Below, in pieces: positions 9,014-19,724 of a stretch of DNA of 64,000 nucleotides. This DNA is from Mucidula mucida (Eukaryota > Basidiomycota > Agaricomycetes > Agaricales > Physalacriaceae): the NCBI GenBank assembly GCA_015501055.1, contig JADNYV010000134.1, forward strand, positions 1-64,000, given 5' to 3'. The position numbers and the translations under genes were made by a program. The notes beneath the pieces were generated by a model. That model worked only from the letters and a program-made list of their open reading frames with translations. It made no database searches and was not told where the DNA came from. Numbering within the stretch: the first letter of the stretch is position 1; the number at the start of each line of letters is the position of its first letter.

Positions 9014-11190
9014 CTGATAATTCTACCTATAGCTCTGTACTTACCCTGTTGCGTTTAGCAAGCATATTTCTTGGTTCTAGGTCGTCCTCGAATTCTCCGT
9101 CATGGTATGTTTTCCCCCTCCAAGTGCCGCGTATCGTCTCGTCAAACTGTCTCCATTCTTCGACACTCGTGCATTTGGAACGCTGTGCACGCAACGCCTT
9201 GGTTGTCCGTGTCGTTTGCGGACGTAGGTTGGGGGACACGACGAACGCATCCAGGCATACTCTCAAAGAGCCGCCTTTTATGCCTCCTGTGGGCCGAGGA
9301 GTACCCGTTCTTAGCCGGGTAACTGTTTCCGGCTTGCCAGCGTCACTTGTTCGGCTACTTGTTCACCGTCCATTACCTTCATCCTTCCTATACGGCAGCG
9401 TACATCATTGTACTCGCGTCATTATGTGCCATCTGTTCGTGCGGGGCCTTCGAGACTTTGGCCACCGTATATTGGGCTGCGGAGTAGTACTCGTGAGCTC
9501 ATTCTTTCGTTTAACCATACCATGTCACTCATAGTCAGCCATTTCTGTGTCCATGAATAATCTCTGCCTGTATCCGACACCCATGCTCGATTGGTGGTAC
9601 ATCGTTCAAGCAATTCCACGTTTTCATATCAGCCAACATGCCCTCCAGTTAGACTAAGCGAAACCTACGTTCAGCTTGCAGGCAATCTACCGACATTCTG
9701 CATGGCAGACCTCTGTTGCCTTTGATGTGCGGCGCGCAGCACCTGGCGCTCCATTTTCGACTGGTATGTCTTCCATACAAAGTGTTCGCGTATTTTTGCT
9801 CGCATTCCGCGTAGATTGCGCGAAACTGAATGCCCAACGGGACGTCCTATGGCACCGGTGTCAAGCGTTTTGTGAGATGTACCGGCATGATAGATGCTCC
9901 CTCTATGCGCCCACTGGAATCATCTCGAGTTGACGCGATGACTAGGTTGGAAGAGGGGTACGTAGTAGGTAACGTGTGGCGCATGTGTAATAGCGGCAGT
10001 TGGTGCTTCTAGCGTCTAGGTGAAGAAGGTAGACAAGACCCTTTGGTGTGCAGCTCTTCTGCTCCAGAGCGTCTTGCGCTGATGCGAACGTTTAGTGTCG
10101 TCTCCTTTCGGAAAAGGGCTTCGCCAATTTAACGGAGGCGCATCTCTGGGTGTTGGGAACCTTCTCAAAGTATATCAAAGTGAGCGCCCTCTTTCACTCA
10201 AGAATACATGTCTCCTTCGGGCAGAAGGCGTGCCAAGACGATCTAGGTGCATACCGTTCCATTGTTGTGTCCGTCATGGGTAGTTCTTTCACGTAAATCC
10301 GTCGTGTTAATGTTCCAACGTGCCATCTAGATTCGATTAGACTGCCTGCTGAGTGGCGTGTTGTGAAATAACATCTTCCATCTCTGTGATTGATTTGACT
10401 CCTAATGTTTTCCTTGTTCTTTCTTTAGGTAGGTCAAGCGAATGTACTTATATAGTTCCAGTACATGGATACAAGGACACGAGGACGGATTGTTCCAACA
10501 TATCTGGAATACGAGATTTTTTTTTGCAAGGCAGGCCTAGATCCTTCAGTCCAAACTCGGCGTAATATTTGTCTCACATATATCCATTACATCTCAAGAA
10601 ACGCGTGTCCACTCAAGCTAGTCCCCTATGAAGCTCAGTTCGTAGCGTGCCTATCTTCCTTCGTCTAATGGCAATGCACGTTGATACGACTTGCACAGTT
10701 GGGCCAATTCGGCTTGATCCATCTCGAGTTCATGTGGTGCGGTGTGGCGTCACCCCATAGTACGAACTCTGCCGGGGCATCAACATTTCAATTCAAAGCC
10801 ATTTAAGGTTGACTCCGTTTCACTGGCATTGACTTTATATATCCGTACACTTTCATGTCGGATGTGGTTCATTTCTGATCATACTGCAACCGGTACGCTG
10901 TGCATCCACGGTGTTACCGTATCTTTCTCCATGAGAACTCAAGAAATAGATCTTATTCCGAGTTAGACACGGACTCACACTGTAATAAAATGTCGCATTC
11001 CTCAATCAAAGGACCGGTGTTCAGAGAGCTAGAGCTGGCGGGCTTTTTGTACGCACTCGCCGCGGTTGTGTTACTTTTGTCTAACACAATAAAAGTCCAT
11101 ACTACAGTATTACCCTTCTTGTCTATTACTTGTCGTCATGGTGGTGGTTGAGCCCGTACTTCGCTATTTGTGCTCACGCTAGTTAACGTA
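9014..11190. other. Gene-poor, probably degenerate repeat DNA
   Basis: Roughly 2.2 kb with no open frame longer than about 190 codons and no consistent exon chain. Several minus-strand fragments (for example around 9030-9270, 9420-9620 and 10650-10740) have protein-like composition but many stops, as expected for an old retroelement. I found neither a recognisable reverse-transcriptase motif nor matching long terminal repeats, so the class is left open. Confidence 0.4.
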
Positions 11191-11196
11191 AAACTG

Positions 11197-11445
11197 TCAC
11201 TCCTCCGCACCAACCTGGCCCCGGCGTTTCCCATGTTGATAGTATCGCAACAACGTCCGAAGTTCACCGTCAGCCTTAGACTTAACGGACTTTGAGTTCA
11301 TCGCATTGTACCGGGGCTGATATGAAGGATGATACAACGATGAAGCACGATCGTGGCGCATATCCATGGTCATCAAATCCCCATCATAATCTCGTGTAAA
11401 TGCTTGAAATCCCATTTTAAAGTCATGACGATGTGATGAAGACAA
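11197..11445 (-). CDS. Possible small protein or 3' exon, unassigned
   Basis: An open frame of 82 codons with a gene-like mix of charged residues (TRDYDGDLMTMDMRHD) ending in a stop at 11197. It lies 100 bases downstream of the next minus-strand gene and could be its extra 3' exon or an independent small gene. No domain recognised; chance cannot be excluded. Confidence 0.25.
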   Translation of the reverse strand: MSSSHRHDFKMGFQAFTRDYDGDLMTMDMRHDRASSLYHPSYQPRYNAMNSKSVKSKADGELRTLLRYYQHGKRRGQVGAEE

Positions 11446-11547
11446 GAATGAACCTATAACAGAAACGTGGAACGGTGTGTAACGTGCTTACAGCCATGAG
11501 ATACCAACTATGAAAGGTGCTCCAAAAAAGTAAAAAGATAATGTCCG

Positions 11548-12063
11548 TCAAGTAAAGTTGCGGCAAGCATCTGTCGATGCCAAGGTCGCTATGTAGCCTG
11601 CGACGGTCACTACGCCCTCCGTGCATAACATGCGAACCAGTCGCTGCCGCCACTTGTAGATCGGGCATTCCATCGTTGTGTCCGTGTCCGTGATAACTTC
11701 CTCTGCAACGTCAGCAGCCAGCTCGAGAAGCTGCTCACGCATGTCGCGCGAGAACTTTCCGAGGGGATGAAGGGGCTGCCGACGGCAGGCATCCGTCAAA
11801 GACAGTTCTTTGACGTTGGGTTCGACGTAGAAATATTTGTCCCCTCGTCTTTCGAGCTCGATGACCTGGCAGATGAGGTTGGAGGAGCCGGCATCAGTGA
11901 CTGGACGCCCGTTCACCCAGTAGAAGCGAGCGTGGAGATGGATATTAAGGGGATTTCCGGAGGTGCAGTGCCCATAGGAATAAATCTCGAGATAGACAGG
12001 CTTTTCGGACTCATCGTCCGGATATCTCAAGGAGAGATCGGTAATATTGGACACAAGACCCAT
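11548..12063 (-). CDS. Lineage-specific hypothetical protein
   Basis: Intronless frame of 172 codons starting MGLVSNITDLSLRYPDD. It has mixed composition without signal peptide or obvious membrane segment, although the last 30 residues are mildly hydrophobic. General architecture resembles the gene at 43546-44142: a segment around an aromatic FYW or WHW, then a helix-rich second half. I infer a shared fungal family but cannot name it. The frame continues upstream to 12213; the ATG at 12063 was preferred because the upstream part is low-quality coding sequence. Confidence 0.55.
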   Translation of the reverse strand: MGLVSNITDLSLRYPDDESEKPVYLEIYSYGHCTSGNPLNIHLHARFYWVNGRPVTDAGSSNLICQVIELERRGDKYFYVEPNVKELSLTDACRRQPLHPLGKFSRDMREQLLELAADVAEEVITDTDTTMECPIYKWRQRLVRMLCTEGVVTVAGYIATLASTDACRNFT

Positions 12064-12229
12064 TGTGGCGGCTGTGAAGCGTAAATGGGGATGTTTCGAG
12101 AGAGGAGAGACTGCTTGCCTGTACTGCAGGAGAAAAAGAAAGAATTTCAGAGACGCCGGCGTTGGGGCAGCGGTCGCGTTCAATGAAGAACGGAGGCTAT
12201 ATGAAGAGAGCAACGAGTCTGAGCGGTAG

Positions 12230-14600
12230 CGTACAATGTGGGCTCAAATAAGATTACCTTGGAGATTTTAGCCTGCGGGGCAGGAGGGAGACGCCAACAA
12301 TCGAGGTGGTGGTCCGAGCCGGAAAAGAAGATTGTGGCTGTCAAAACACAAGACTCAATGGAACGGCCAGTTCGCGTAAGAGCTCCCCACGATATTGATC
12401 CCAGATCAAAGCCTTAGCACATAGGTTACCGCGCACGTAGGGGGAGGCGCGAGAGCAACATTGGAAGGTTGGAAGCAAAGACAGATTTGGGGTACTGATG
12501 CATGTTCGGCCTCCCGCGCAGAAAAGGAAGTTGGCGCCCAAAGATGGGTGATCGTGATCGCTCATGTTCCTGTTCTGGACGACGACCACTCAATGTCCAC
12601 GGTCCCACACAGGCTGTCCTCTATCTCCATCCTCGGCAACGGCGGACATGTTTTCCTTGAGAACTGCATAGGGGGCTGGCTATCTTGAGCCTCTACCACC
12701 GAAACATTTTCGGGGTTGAAACGCCGCGCTCGCCCCAACCTTGTACTTCGAGGTTACTCTGCGAGTGTATAGAACCCAGAGTCGCATTTCTATAGGTATC
12801 TATGTGGCCATCGATGTGATCAAACGCTGCTTTGTGCGGTCATAGCCTCGAGTCTTCTATTCCTGCCTTACCTTGTTCCTTTCTTGTTTTGTTACTCTCA
12901 GCTCGGCGTCTCCCTCGCCTATACATGTAAGCGCTCTAGGCTTTCTTTCTGTTTTAATTATGTCTGGCACCTGCTTTATTTTCTCGTGAACGATTCTTAC
13001 GGCCTCCTATTGAATGGACATCCAATTGAAATCAACGCGTGGTTGATGGTACCATACGACCCCGAACGCACTCCTTCATAAAGCTTCTCTTCGTCATTGC
13101 CCTAGGTACCATACTTGCGCCGATAACCTCTTGCTAGGCGGGCCTCCAGATTCAGCTCTGAGTGTTTGACTTGAATGACTACAGTTTGCTGCTAGAGCTT
13201 GGACTAGAGTTGGTCTGACACATGGTCGATGAGAGAACGAGTAGGTTAATCTAAGACGCCACATCCGAAACGATGTCAGATTCGACCTCCTTAACCATGG
13301 GCCGCGTACCGATAACCAAAAGCGTTCCTTGTATACCGTTGATTTCTCTACTTTGTCCGTACAGTGCAACTAATTTCCCGGTTTCTCCCGTGCTCCTAGC
13401 TTGGAACATACCCCAATTCTGCGAGAAGCCTTCACGTCGCTTCCTATCAGCGTGCCGAAGACGAAGTCCTTCGTCACCCCGTGTTCTACGTTCGCGACCG
13501 ACGCCGCTATCAGCCCAAGTCCTGTCTGTCTCTCCCAGAAGTAATAGGGGCCAAGTGGCACGCGTAGATGATCAAGTGCTCATTGTCGGTCAGTTGTGAT
13601 TATAGTTGTCCTCTCAGTCCGAGTAAGCTTCAGATATTTGGCATGGGAACTGAACGTTACTGAGATATCTAAGAACATCTTTAACGCAACCACGTTCCTC
13701 CGAGCTCTATCTTCGCAATATAATCGCATTACGGAGCGCCACAATATCACAGATGGTAGACCCTTACTGCATAGTACTTGGACGATACTGCTACGGAGAA
13801 ACTCAGACCGGTGGTTGCTGTGCCTGACAGTTCTTTGGCAGCTCGTACCCTGCGCCACGCTGACTTGATGCCTCCTTGTCACTTGTCGATTGCCTGACGA
13901 TCCATAGGAGACCCTTTTCTCCCCTATGTTTACATGCAAAGACCCTGCAATCCCCTCTCATGCCGAATGAATCACGAGAACGCGCCCACCCTCGTTGGCA
14001 TGGACTTTGAGTTCTGAGTTACTCCATTTCACAGCAACATCGGGATAATTGCCGCGCCGGGTGAACGACTGTCTCGAGATCGTTGAGGCTGACTTTAGTT
14101 TCAAAAGGTGTCGATGTAACTAGAGTTCTCCAGTCTTAATATACAAAACGACCACCAAGAAGAAGAATCATAACGAGGTCCTCGTGCGACAAGAGATAGC
14201 TCATATTTGGAACGAGAATTCTCCGGTGCGGCGTATGAAAACACGTAGTTGCTTCACTCTATCCCATATACGTCATTACTTGCCACACCTGCGTACAGGT
14301 GGTGTTCAATTCCACCATCGAAGAATGGGTATCAACAAGAATATGGTTCATTCCCGAGTAAGCATTACTCGTTATCCGCTTGGGATTGCGAATGCCGAGC
14401 TTGTTGATCATATTGACGTGTTTCTCAATGCGAAGGATTAAGCGTAAGGCCATCCTCCTGGTGGGGCAAGTCGGCTCATCTCACGTCCTATTTCCGGACT
14501 TAATGAGAATAACGAAACAGACGTGGGTATAAAACTCAATGTATTCCAGACGGGTAACGGATACTGTTCAATTGAAAAGCACAACACGCTGCAAACTCTC
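12230..14600. other. Gene-poor, degenerate DNA
   Basis: About 2.4 kb without a supportable gene. Short minus-strand frames near 12340-12690 and 13094-13370 are interrupted and match nothing I recognise. Together with 9.0-11.2 kb this looks like an old repeat-derived island split by the gene at 11.5-12.1 kb. Confidence 0.4.
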
Positions 14601-14624
14601 AATGACGGGCTCTTATTCTAAGCG

Positions 14625-15417
14625 TCAGAAGCCTTCGGAAAGAGGTTGAGAAGCGAAGAACCTCTCTGGATCAGTGGCGAGCATTGCGCTGAGATAGTCA
14701 GGGCCCTCGAGAGATACGTTCGAACATTGCCATTGAGAAGATGGCGCCACATCGTATGGTGGCATGCGGTCGCATTCGATGGCCAGGGGCAATCCACCTG
14801 ATTCGAATTTCCGCAGAGGGGGAGGACTAGTAGACGAGTGGGCGTTCTTCGAGTTACGAGAAGGTAGTGCGCGCCGACGTGCCTTTGGCGAGGTCTGGTC
14901 ACAGCTTTCGTCCTCAACCGCTCCCCTCCGTCGTTCAGATTGACCGCTGCTGGATGCGCTAGAGACGCGTTAAGGAGTTTGCTGCATGCGACACAGGAGA
15001 GCGCACCACTGGCGACGATCTGGCCCATAGACGTCGGGCACGTCGCTAGGATAATAGCCATGCCTGTCGTTTGCGTGTTTCCGATATTGAATGGCGGAGG
15101 AACCTGCCCAGTTACAATGCTGGCAACTATACGGCTTTTCACCAGTGCTGCAAGTGGCTTAGTAGAAGAAAGACGTCAGCACGGAAAGTAATTTACTGGT
15201 CATTGATGTGATCCCGCGTCCAGCGATACGTCGTTGGCGTGAACTTGCAGCCAACGCTTGTATAAGGACAGTCATAGAGCGCCCTGAAAATCGTTAACAC
15301 GTTTCATTCTCCTGACATAAAACGAAAACGCACGGATTCTGCGACACCTTGACAGGTTCGGGCTGCAAATTCCATCTCAGTCAAGTTCGAGATCGCAGAG
15401 TCAATACCTACAGTCAT
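14625..15417 (-). CDS. C2H2 zinc-finger protein, two fingers
   Basis: Minus-strand gene with a 6-base first exon (ATGACT, Met-Thr) followed by a 49-base intron (GTAGGT...TTTGCAG). A 29-base exon reads PEPVKVSQNP. Then come finger 1 (CPYTSVGC...HIND then H) and finger 2, joined by the classic HTGEKPYSC linker, ending HANDRHGYYP. A 48-base intron (GTGCGC...CTCTAG) removes an otherwise in-frame TAA. The C-terminal 100 residues are rich in Arg, Ser and Pro. Inferred role: nuclear DNA-binding regulator. The gene parallels its upstream neighbour at 15902-16864 exon for exon (PEPVKVS versus REPVEVS), so the two arose by tandem duplication. The stop is TGA at 14625-14627. Confidence 0.75.
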
Positions 15418-15901
15418 GATTCGATGCTCAGTAGCTGCGATGAGAGGACAGGATCAGCGATATACTTATAACTGCACCTGCGATTCGACGCCTTCCCAAA
15501 CACGCGTCTGTTCTGCTGAACAAGAGTACGCAAACTCCGGCGATAACTGAAAGATACAGCACCGTATTCAATAGCGGCGAACTATACAAACGATGAATGA
15601 GTCACATGTAGGAGAGAAGAAGGCCGGGAGAGTTCCGAATATATACAGGCCCAACTAATTGCCCGTGTGGCGCGAAATCCTCGAAGCATATCCGTCCAGC
15701 AGAAAGACGGGCTTCTGAATGGGGAGTATACAGGACAACCTTGTCGTTCACGTTACGTTGCTTAGACCTCGTTAACTTACCTGCTGGCATTCATAAAGCT
15801 TCGCGCCGCCGCGTGCAGACTAGTCGCTTTCCGACCTAGTATGCAGTAAGGTCGAAAGGAACGAAACAGTAGAAGTAGACGTCACCCGGCGGTTTCTGCT
15901 G
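15418..15901. other. Spacer between tandem C2H2 genes
   Basis: Upstream region of the 14.6 kb gene and downstream region of the 15.9 kb gene. No further exon supported. Confidence 0.5.
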
Positions 15902-16864
15902 CTAGTACCGGATGTGCGTGCTTGAGTTAAGTAGACTTCGGACCTTCCCAATGTAGTTATGAACACGCGTTGATTGTGCTCCGTTCCCGGAGAATTGTAT
16001 GAATGGACATACAGCGCAGACGGAGCTATTCTCTAAGTATGAAAGCGGATGGGGAGGGTGGTAGAACGAGCGTTCGCATTCAGCAGCCATTCCCGTCGCA
16101 AAGTGAGGAGGATGCCTGGTGAAGAGGTCGTAATCCCGATCATCCCGATACCATGAGCTAATGGGAGGAAGCCTTGGGTGAGTAGGATCGTAGAGAACAC
16201 CCGAGTATCCAAGAATTGAAGGAAGATGTTGCGGAACTTTCGAAGCCAGGTCAGCCTGAGTTTCCGGCATTGAGATAATGTTAGGGGGCTCTGCCTTCGG
16301 ATGATGTTCGTGTTGTATTGTCTCCACAAACAAGAACGACGCCGGTTGCGGCCCAAGCAGACCTTCTGAGACGGGACCATGAGAAAATCCCTTGAGCGCC
16401 ATCGATGAAGGTCCAAGATTCTTGAATTCATGTACGAGATGGTCGCGCGCTTGACCAGGAATATAACCATGCCTGGATTTGCGATGGTTGGAGAGACAGC
16501 TAGAGACAGAAGCCTTGTAAGAACATCCAGTTTCGGGGCACTTGAATGGTTTATGGCCGGTACTAGTCGAAAGATGAGAGGATCTTTAAACAAGAGGGAG
16601 ATAGATCGTGCTTACTGGGTGTTCATATGCATGCGGACGCTATATTTGCTGTGTCGGACAATAGTGCATGTATCATATCCGCAACCCCATCGTTTTCTGA
16701 AAGCGCTTGAGAATTAAAACTTACTGTACTGTCTCAATTCAGCGCACCTGTTCTGGCCGTCACGACTAACCTCGACTGGCTCACGCTAAACGGCAATGAT
16801 TATCAATCGTTTTGGTGTTTGAGAAGACGATGATACTTACTGGGACTTGCTGTGGGTCACGCAT
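15902..16864 (-). CDS. C2H2 zinc-finger protein, two fingers, tandem paralog
   Basis: Minus-strand gene starting MRDPQQVP, then an exon reading REPVEVSRDGQNR. Finger 1 is CGYDTC...RMHMNTH and finger 2 is FKCPETGC...NHRKSRH, followed by GYIPG. The linker between them is HTGHKPFKC, a near-canonical TGEKP linker with His in place of Glu. The remaining 170 residues are Pro, His and aromatic rich without a known domain. Introns are short (GTAAGT or GTGCGC donors, CTAG or TTTCAG acceptors). Same orientation and same exon logic as the gene at 14625-15417, with a 484-bp spacer, which supports tandem duplication followed by strong divergence of the tails. Confidence 0.75.
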
Positions 16865-17487
16865 GATTCAATAGGTTGAGGGTACGCGGACTCTCTACGG
16901 GTCGCCTTTTATAGCGATTCATCATGGTCAATCGGAAGTAGAGCTTTGTCCAACAAAGTAACTTGAATGTGCCACCTGACGGCCAAAGAGACCAAAGTTG
17001 GGCCAATATGGTAGCTTCAATTGGCCATGTCCCCGAGTCACAGAACAAAGCAAGTTCAGGTCGTCGTCGGCAATGGACATTGTCGTCGCTGTTGACTGGT
17101 GACTAGAACTAGTAACATCGTGCCTGCATCGTGCCGAAGCGGAGTTTGAATGATTAAGTCCTGCCGTTACTTTGGCCTCGTACAAACTTAAGTTTGTTCA
17201 AGCATGATAAAGTTGCTCTGAAGCGTACGCAAATCATAATGCACCATCCCTCACACCTTTTCAATATTGCAGAGTGAGGTTACCATCATCTTCAATGTTC
17301 GGCGGCCAAGTTCAGAAAGTGTTTGACAGTTATTCTGCATCGCATCTGCACAGAAAATCGAGGATCAGCTCAGGATTAGCCCCCGACCTCCGTAGTCCGA
17401 CGGGGCTGAACACAGCTATAAATAAGTCGCGTCTGTCTCTTATAACAGTTTCACGTATCGGATAGATATCAGACCTCTCCGCGCACT
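16865..17487. other. Divergent intergenic region
   Basis: Shared upstream DNA of the minus-strand C2H2 gene and the plus-strand gene at 17488. No coding exon or repeat supported. Confidence 0.5.
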
Positions 17488-18650
17488 ATGACCACCACCT
17501 TCACAGACGAAGAGATCAGCTCTCTGTTCGACCCGGCTCCGCCTCCATCCTATGCTACCGCTTCTACTCCCCATCTCAATAAGCTTGTTGCCGTTCCACA
17601 AGTGAAACCATCCTTTGATGCGCCTTTTATTCGGGCCTATCCTCCTTATCTCCAAGAATGTGGGATTTCAGTCGAAGACTGGATGGACTTTTGCGACGGT
17701 CTCAACATTGCCATGATCGGCAGTCCACCTCTTGCTGTGGCAGACAAGGTCGGGATGGTAGTCGGATTCGTCCCAAATCAATGGACAATGCTCGCTAGCA
17801 TAGCCATACAAGGCACGCATGCTTAATCGCGCCTCAATACCCCATGATTAACACTTCCCTAGTTTCCGCGCAAACGGGCATGCGCGTCATCTCTAAAAAC
17901 CTGACCGACAAGTATCTCATCCGCGCCAACGAGACCTTCTTTGGACCGCGCGGATTGCGTGTCCGTCTTTGCAAGACACCCGCTTTGCGCGCGCTTGTCT
18001 CTCCATCAGCCCCGCAGCCTTCCACTCTAGCCAAAGTGGGCAAGACAGCGCAGAACATCGGCCTCCACTTGCCCATCATCCGAAAAGTCATCAACCGGTT
18101 AGCTGATCCCGTTCCTCCCGTAGATCCCAACTCTGCCACGAATGCGGCAGGTCGTCGAATCGCTGCCTTCCAAGCGGAAGGTATCATCTCGGATTTGGAC
18201 TACGACGTCCCGCCGCCTAAGAAACCAGAGGGCATCATGGATAAGATGAACGAGATGGGCGTCAAGGTCGAGAATTGGAAGGCAGCTCGGACGGAGACCC
18301 ACGAGAAGCGCCAGCGTTTATCCATGACGTCGCAAGGCGGGGGGAGTAGGCGGGATATGAAACGGCAGCGCCGGAACGAAAGGCGGGTGGCACGCGGTCG
18401 TCGAGTTCGGAAGACAAAGCTGCAGACTCGGGTGGAAATTGCTGATAGGAAGGAGTACAGCGAGACGGATTCTTTGGTATGGATCGTGATCCTGGACGCC
18501 ACCCATGACGAGACCATCGAGGGACGGGAGATAGTGGACAGCAAAGAAGCATTGGAAGTGGATGCGGATGAATGGGAGGATGAAATTGAATTGGAGTATG
18601 AATACGAAGAGGACGAACAAAGGCATCATCATGAGGAAGACAGGAAGTAA
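17488..18650 (+). CDS. Conserved fungal protein of unknown function, paralog A
   Basis: Two exons, 17488-17812 and 17863-18650, giving 370 residues. The intron starts GCACGC and ends CTAG, so it is a GC-AG intron; the paralog at 26.9-28.1 kb has GTAAGT at the same place, which fixes the junction. The N-terminal 110 residues include a Pro-rich start (FDPAPPPSYA), then a compact conserved region (DWMDFCDGLNIAMIG, VGMVVGFVP). The second exon opens with GMRVISKNLTDKYLIRANE and later has a basic stretch (RRDMKRQRRNERR) that could be a nuclear signal, then a strongly acidic tail rich in Glu. No catalytic motif recognised. Coiled-coil character is possible around the Lys/Arg/Glu-rich middle. Confidence 0.85.
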
Positions 18651-18898
18651 TAGTTGGAGTCTCCAGTGCTCTGCAATGATTTTGATTCTCTTACTACATT
18701 AGTTGAGAGCGATCGCGTAAATTGGGCGTTGGTAGAATGCACGTCCTCTGGGTGGTGCGCGCGAGTCTCAAGACTTAACTCGCCACGATCGAGATTTCAA
18801 GGCACAGATCAGGAGCAGGCGTCTGCACTTGAGCACCCAGCCATCCGTGGCGTTATCATTCATTCGCCCTCTCTATGAATTGTTGGGCTCAAATAGAT

Positions 18899-19138
18899 TC
18901 AAGAACCATCAACTACTCCAGACTTCGAGTATCCGCCAGTCAGAGACAAAAGAGCTACATTGGGATCTAAAGGACCCTCTGGAAACGACACATATGTCAA
19001 GACTCCGTTGATAGTGACGTTCTTTCCTTTTGATTCCACGTCAAGCTTGGTGTCGAAGAAATGCGCAGGTCCGGATGCGCGAACTGCCAACACTGAAGCG
19101 ATCAAAATGGACGCTATGGAACTGAGTCTAAGACGCAT
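18899..19138 (-). pseudogene. Solitary 5' exon of a dienelactone-hydrolase-like gene
   Basis: Starts with a signal peptide (MRLRLSSIASILIASV) and continues through HFFDTKLDVESKGKNV to YVSFPEGPLDPNVALL, matching exon 1 of the gene at 38742-39912 almost residue by residue. After the exon-1 end the match stops: no exon with the GYCFGG nucleophile or the HGFA region follows, and the frame ends after about 15 unrelated residues. It is therefore a truncated duplicate, same orientation as the full gene 20 kb away. This copy keeps the correct frame at the AAAGG tract where the full-length gene is shifted. Confidence 0.75.
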
Positions 19139-19724
19139 GGCGGATGAGTTGGGACAGCTGAGAACAAGGCTGCTATTGCTTGATTTATCAGATAGGATGC
19201 TGGTTGAGTTCCTCCTTCGTTCGGAGCCGTGCAAGATTGACTCGTGGTGCTTAGTGGACGTTCTGCTCAGTGGTCCATGGAAACGGATCATCCGAAGACG
19301 ACCCAGGCAATACGGTTAGGCTGAAGCGAAATGTCTGTGGGACACCCTAAGGCTCTGGCATATCGATGGCAAGTCGGAGAAGTTTACATACTGGAAAGTG
19401 CGATGGCATGGACAAATATCAGAGAGAGCCGTACCAATACTAGATCCACGCAGTAGAAGGGAAGCTGTACGCGTCTGCTTGCAAACGGTGGAGCATCCAT
19501 CTCCCAGCCTTCGCCCTCGAAAGCACTTGATCCATGATGGTTGAATCAACATTTTATGCTTACTCTTTCCTTTGAGCAGGCTTACGCGACGTAATGCGGA
19601 AGCGGGCCCGACGTGACGCGTCGGCTAAATTGATCACATGATCCATCTTGGCTTGCTCTCGACCACCATCATCCTTGGCTGCTCTCGCCGGTTTCTCCTT
19701 CATTTACTCCCGCCATTTACGAAA
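19139..19724. other. Intergenic, upstream of CAND1
   Basis: No supported exon. It would hold the CAND1 promoter and the former promoter of the truncated hydrolase copy. Confidence 0.45.

Noticed and set aside
9000..11200. Intact LTR retrotransposon
   Set aside because: No paired long terminal repeats, no reverse-transcriptase motif and many stops; left as unclassified degenerate DNA.
12341..12608. Possible cytochrome P450 haem-loop fragment (FLFCAGGRTC)
   Set aside because: The spacing around Cys does not fit FxxGxRxCxG, and no I-helix or K-helix exons lie nearby.
18200..18640. Long minus-strand frames opposite paralog A
   Set aside because: Antisense to a well-supported exon; the frames arise from its codon bias and have no conserved features.
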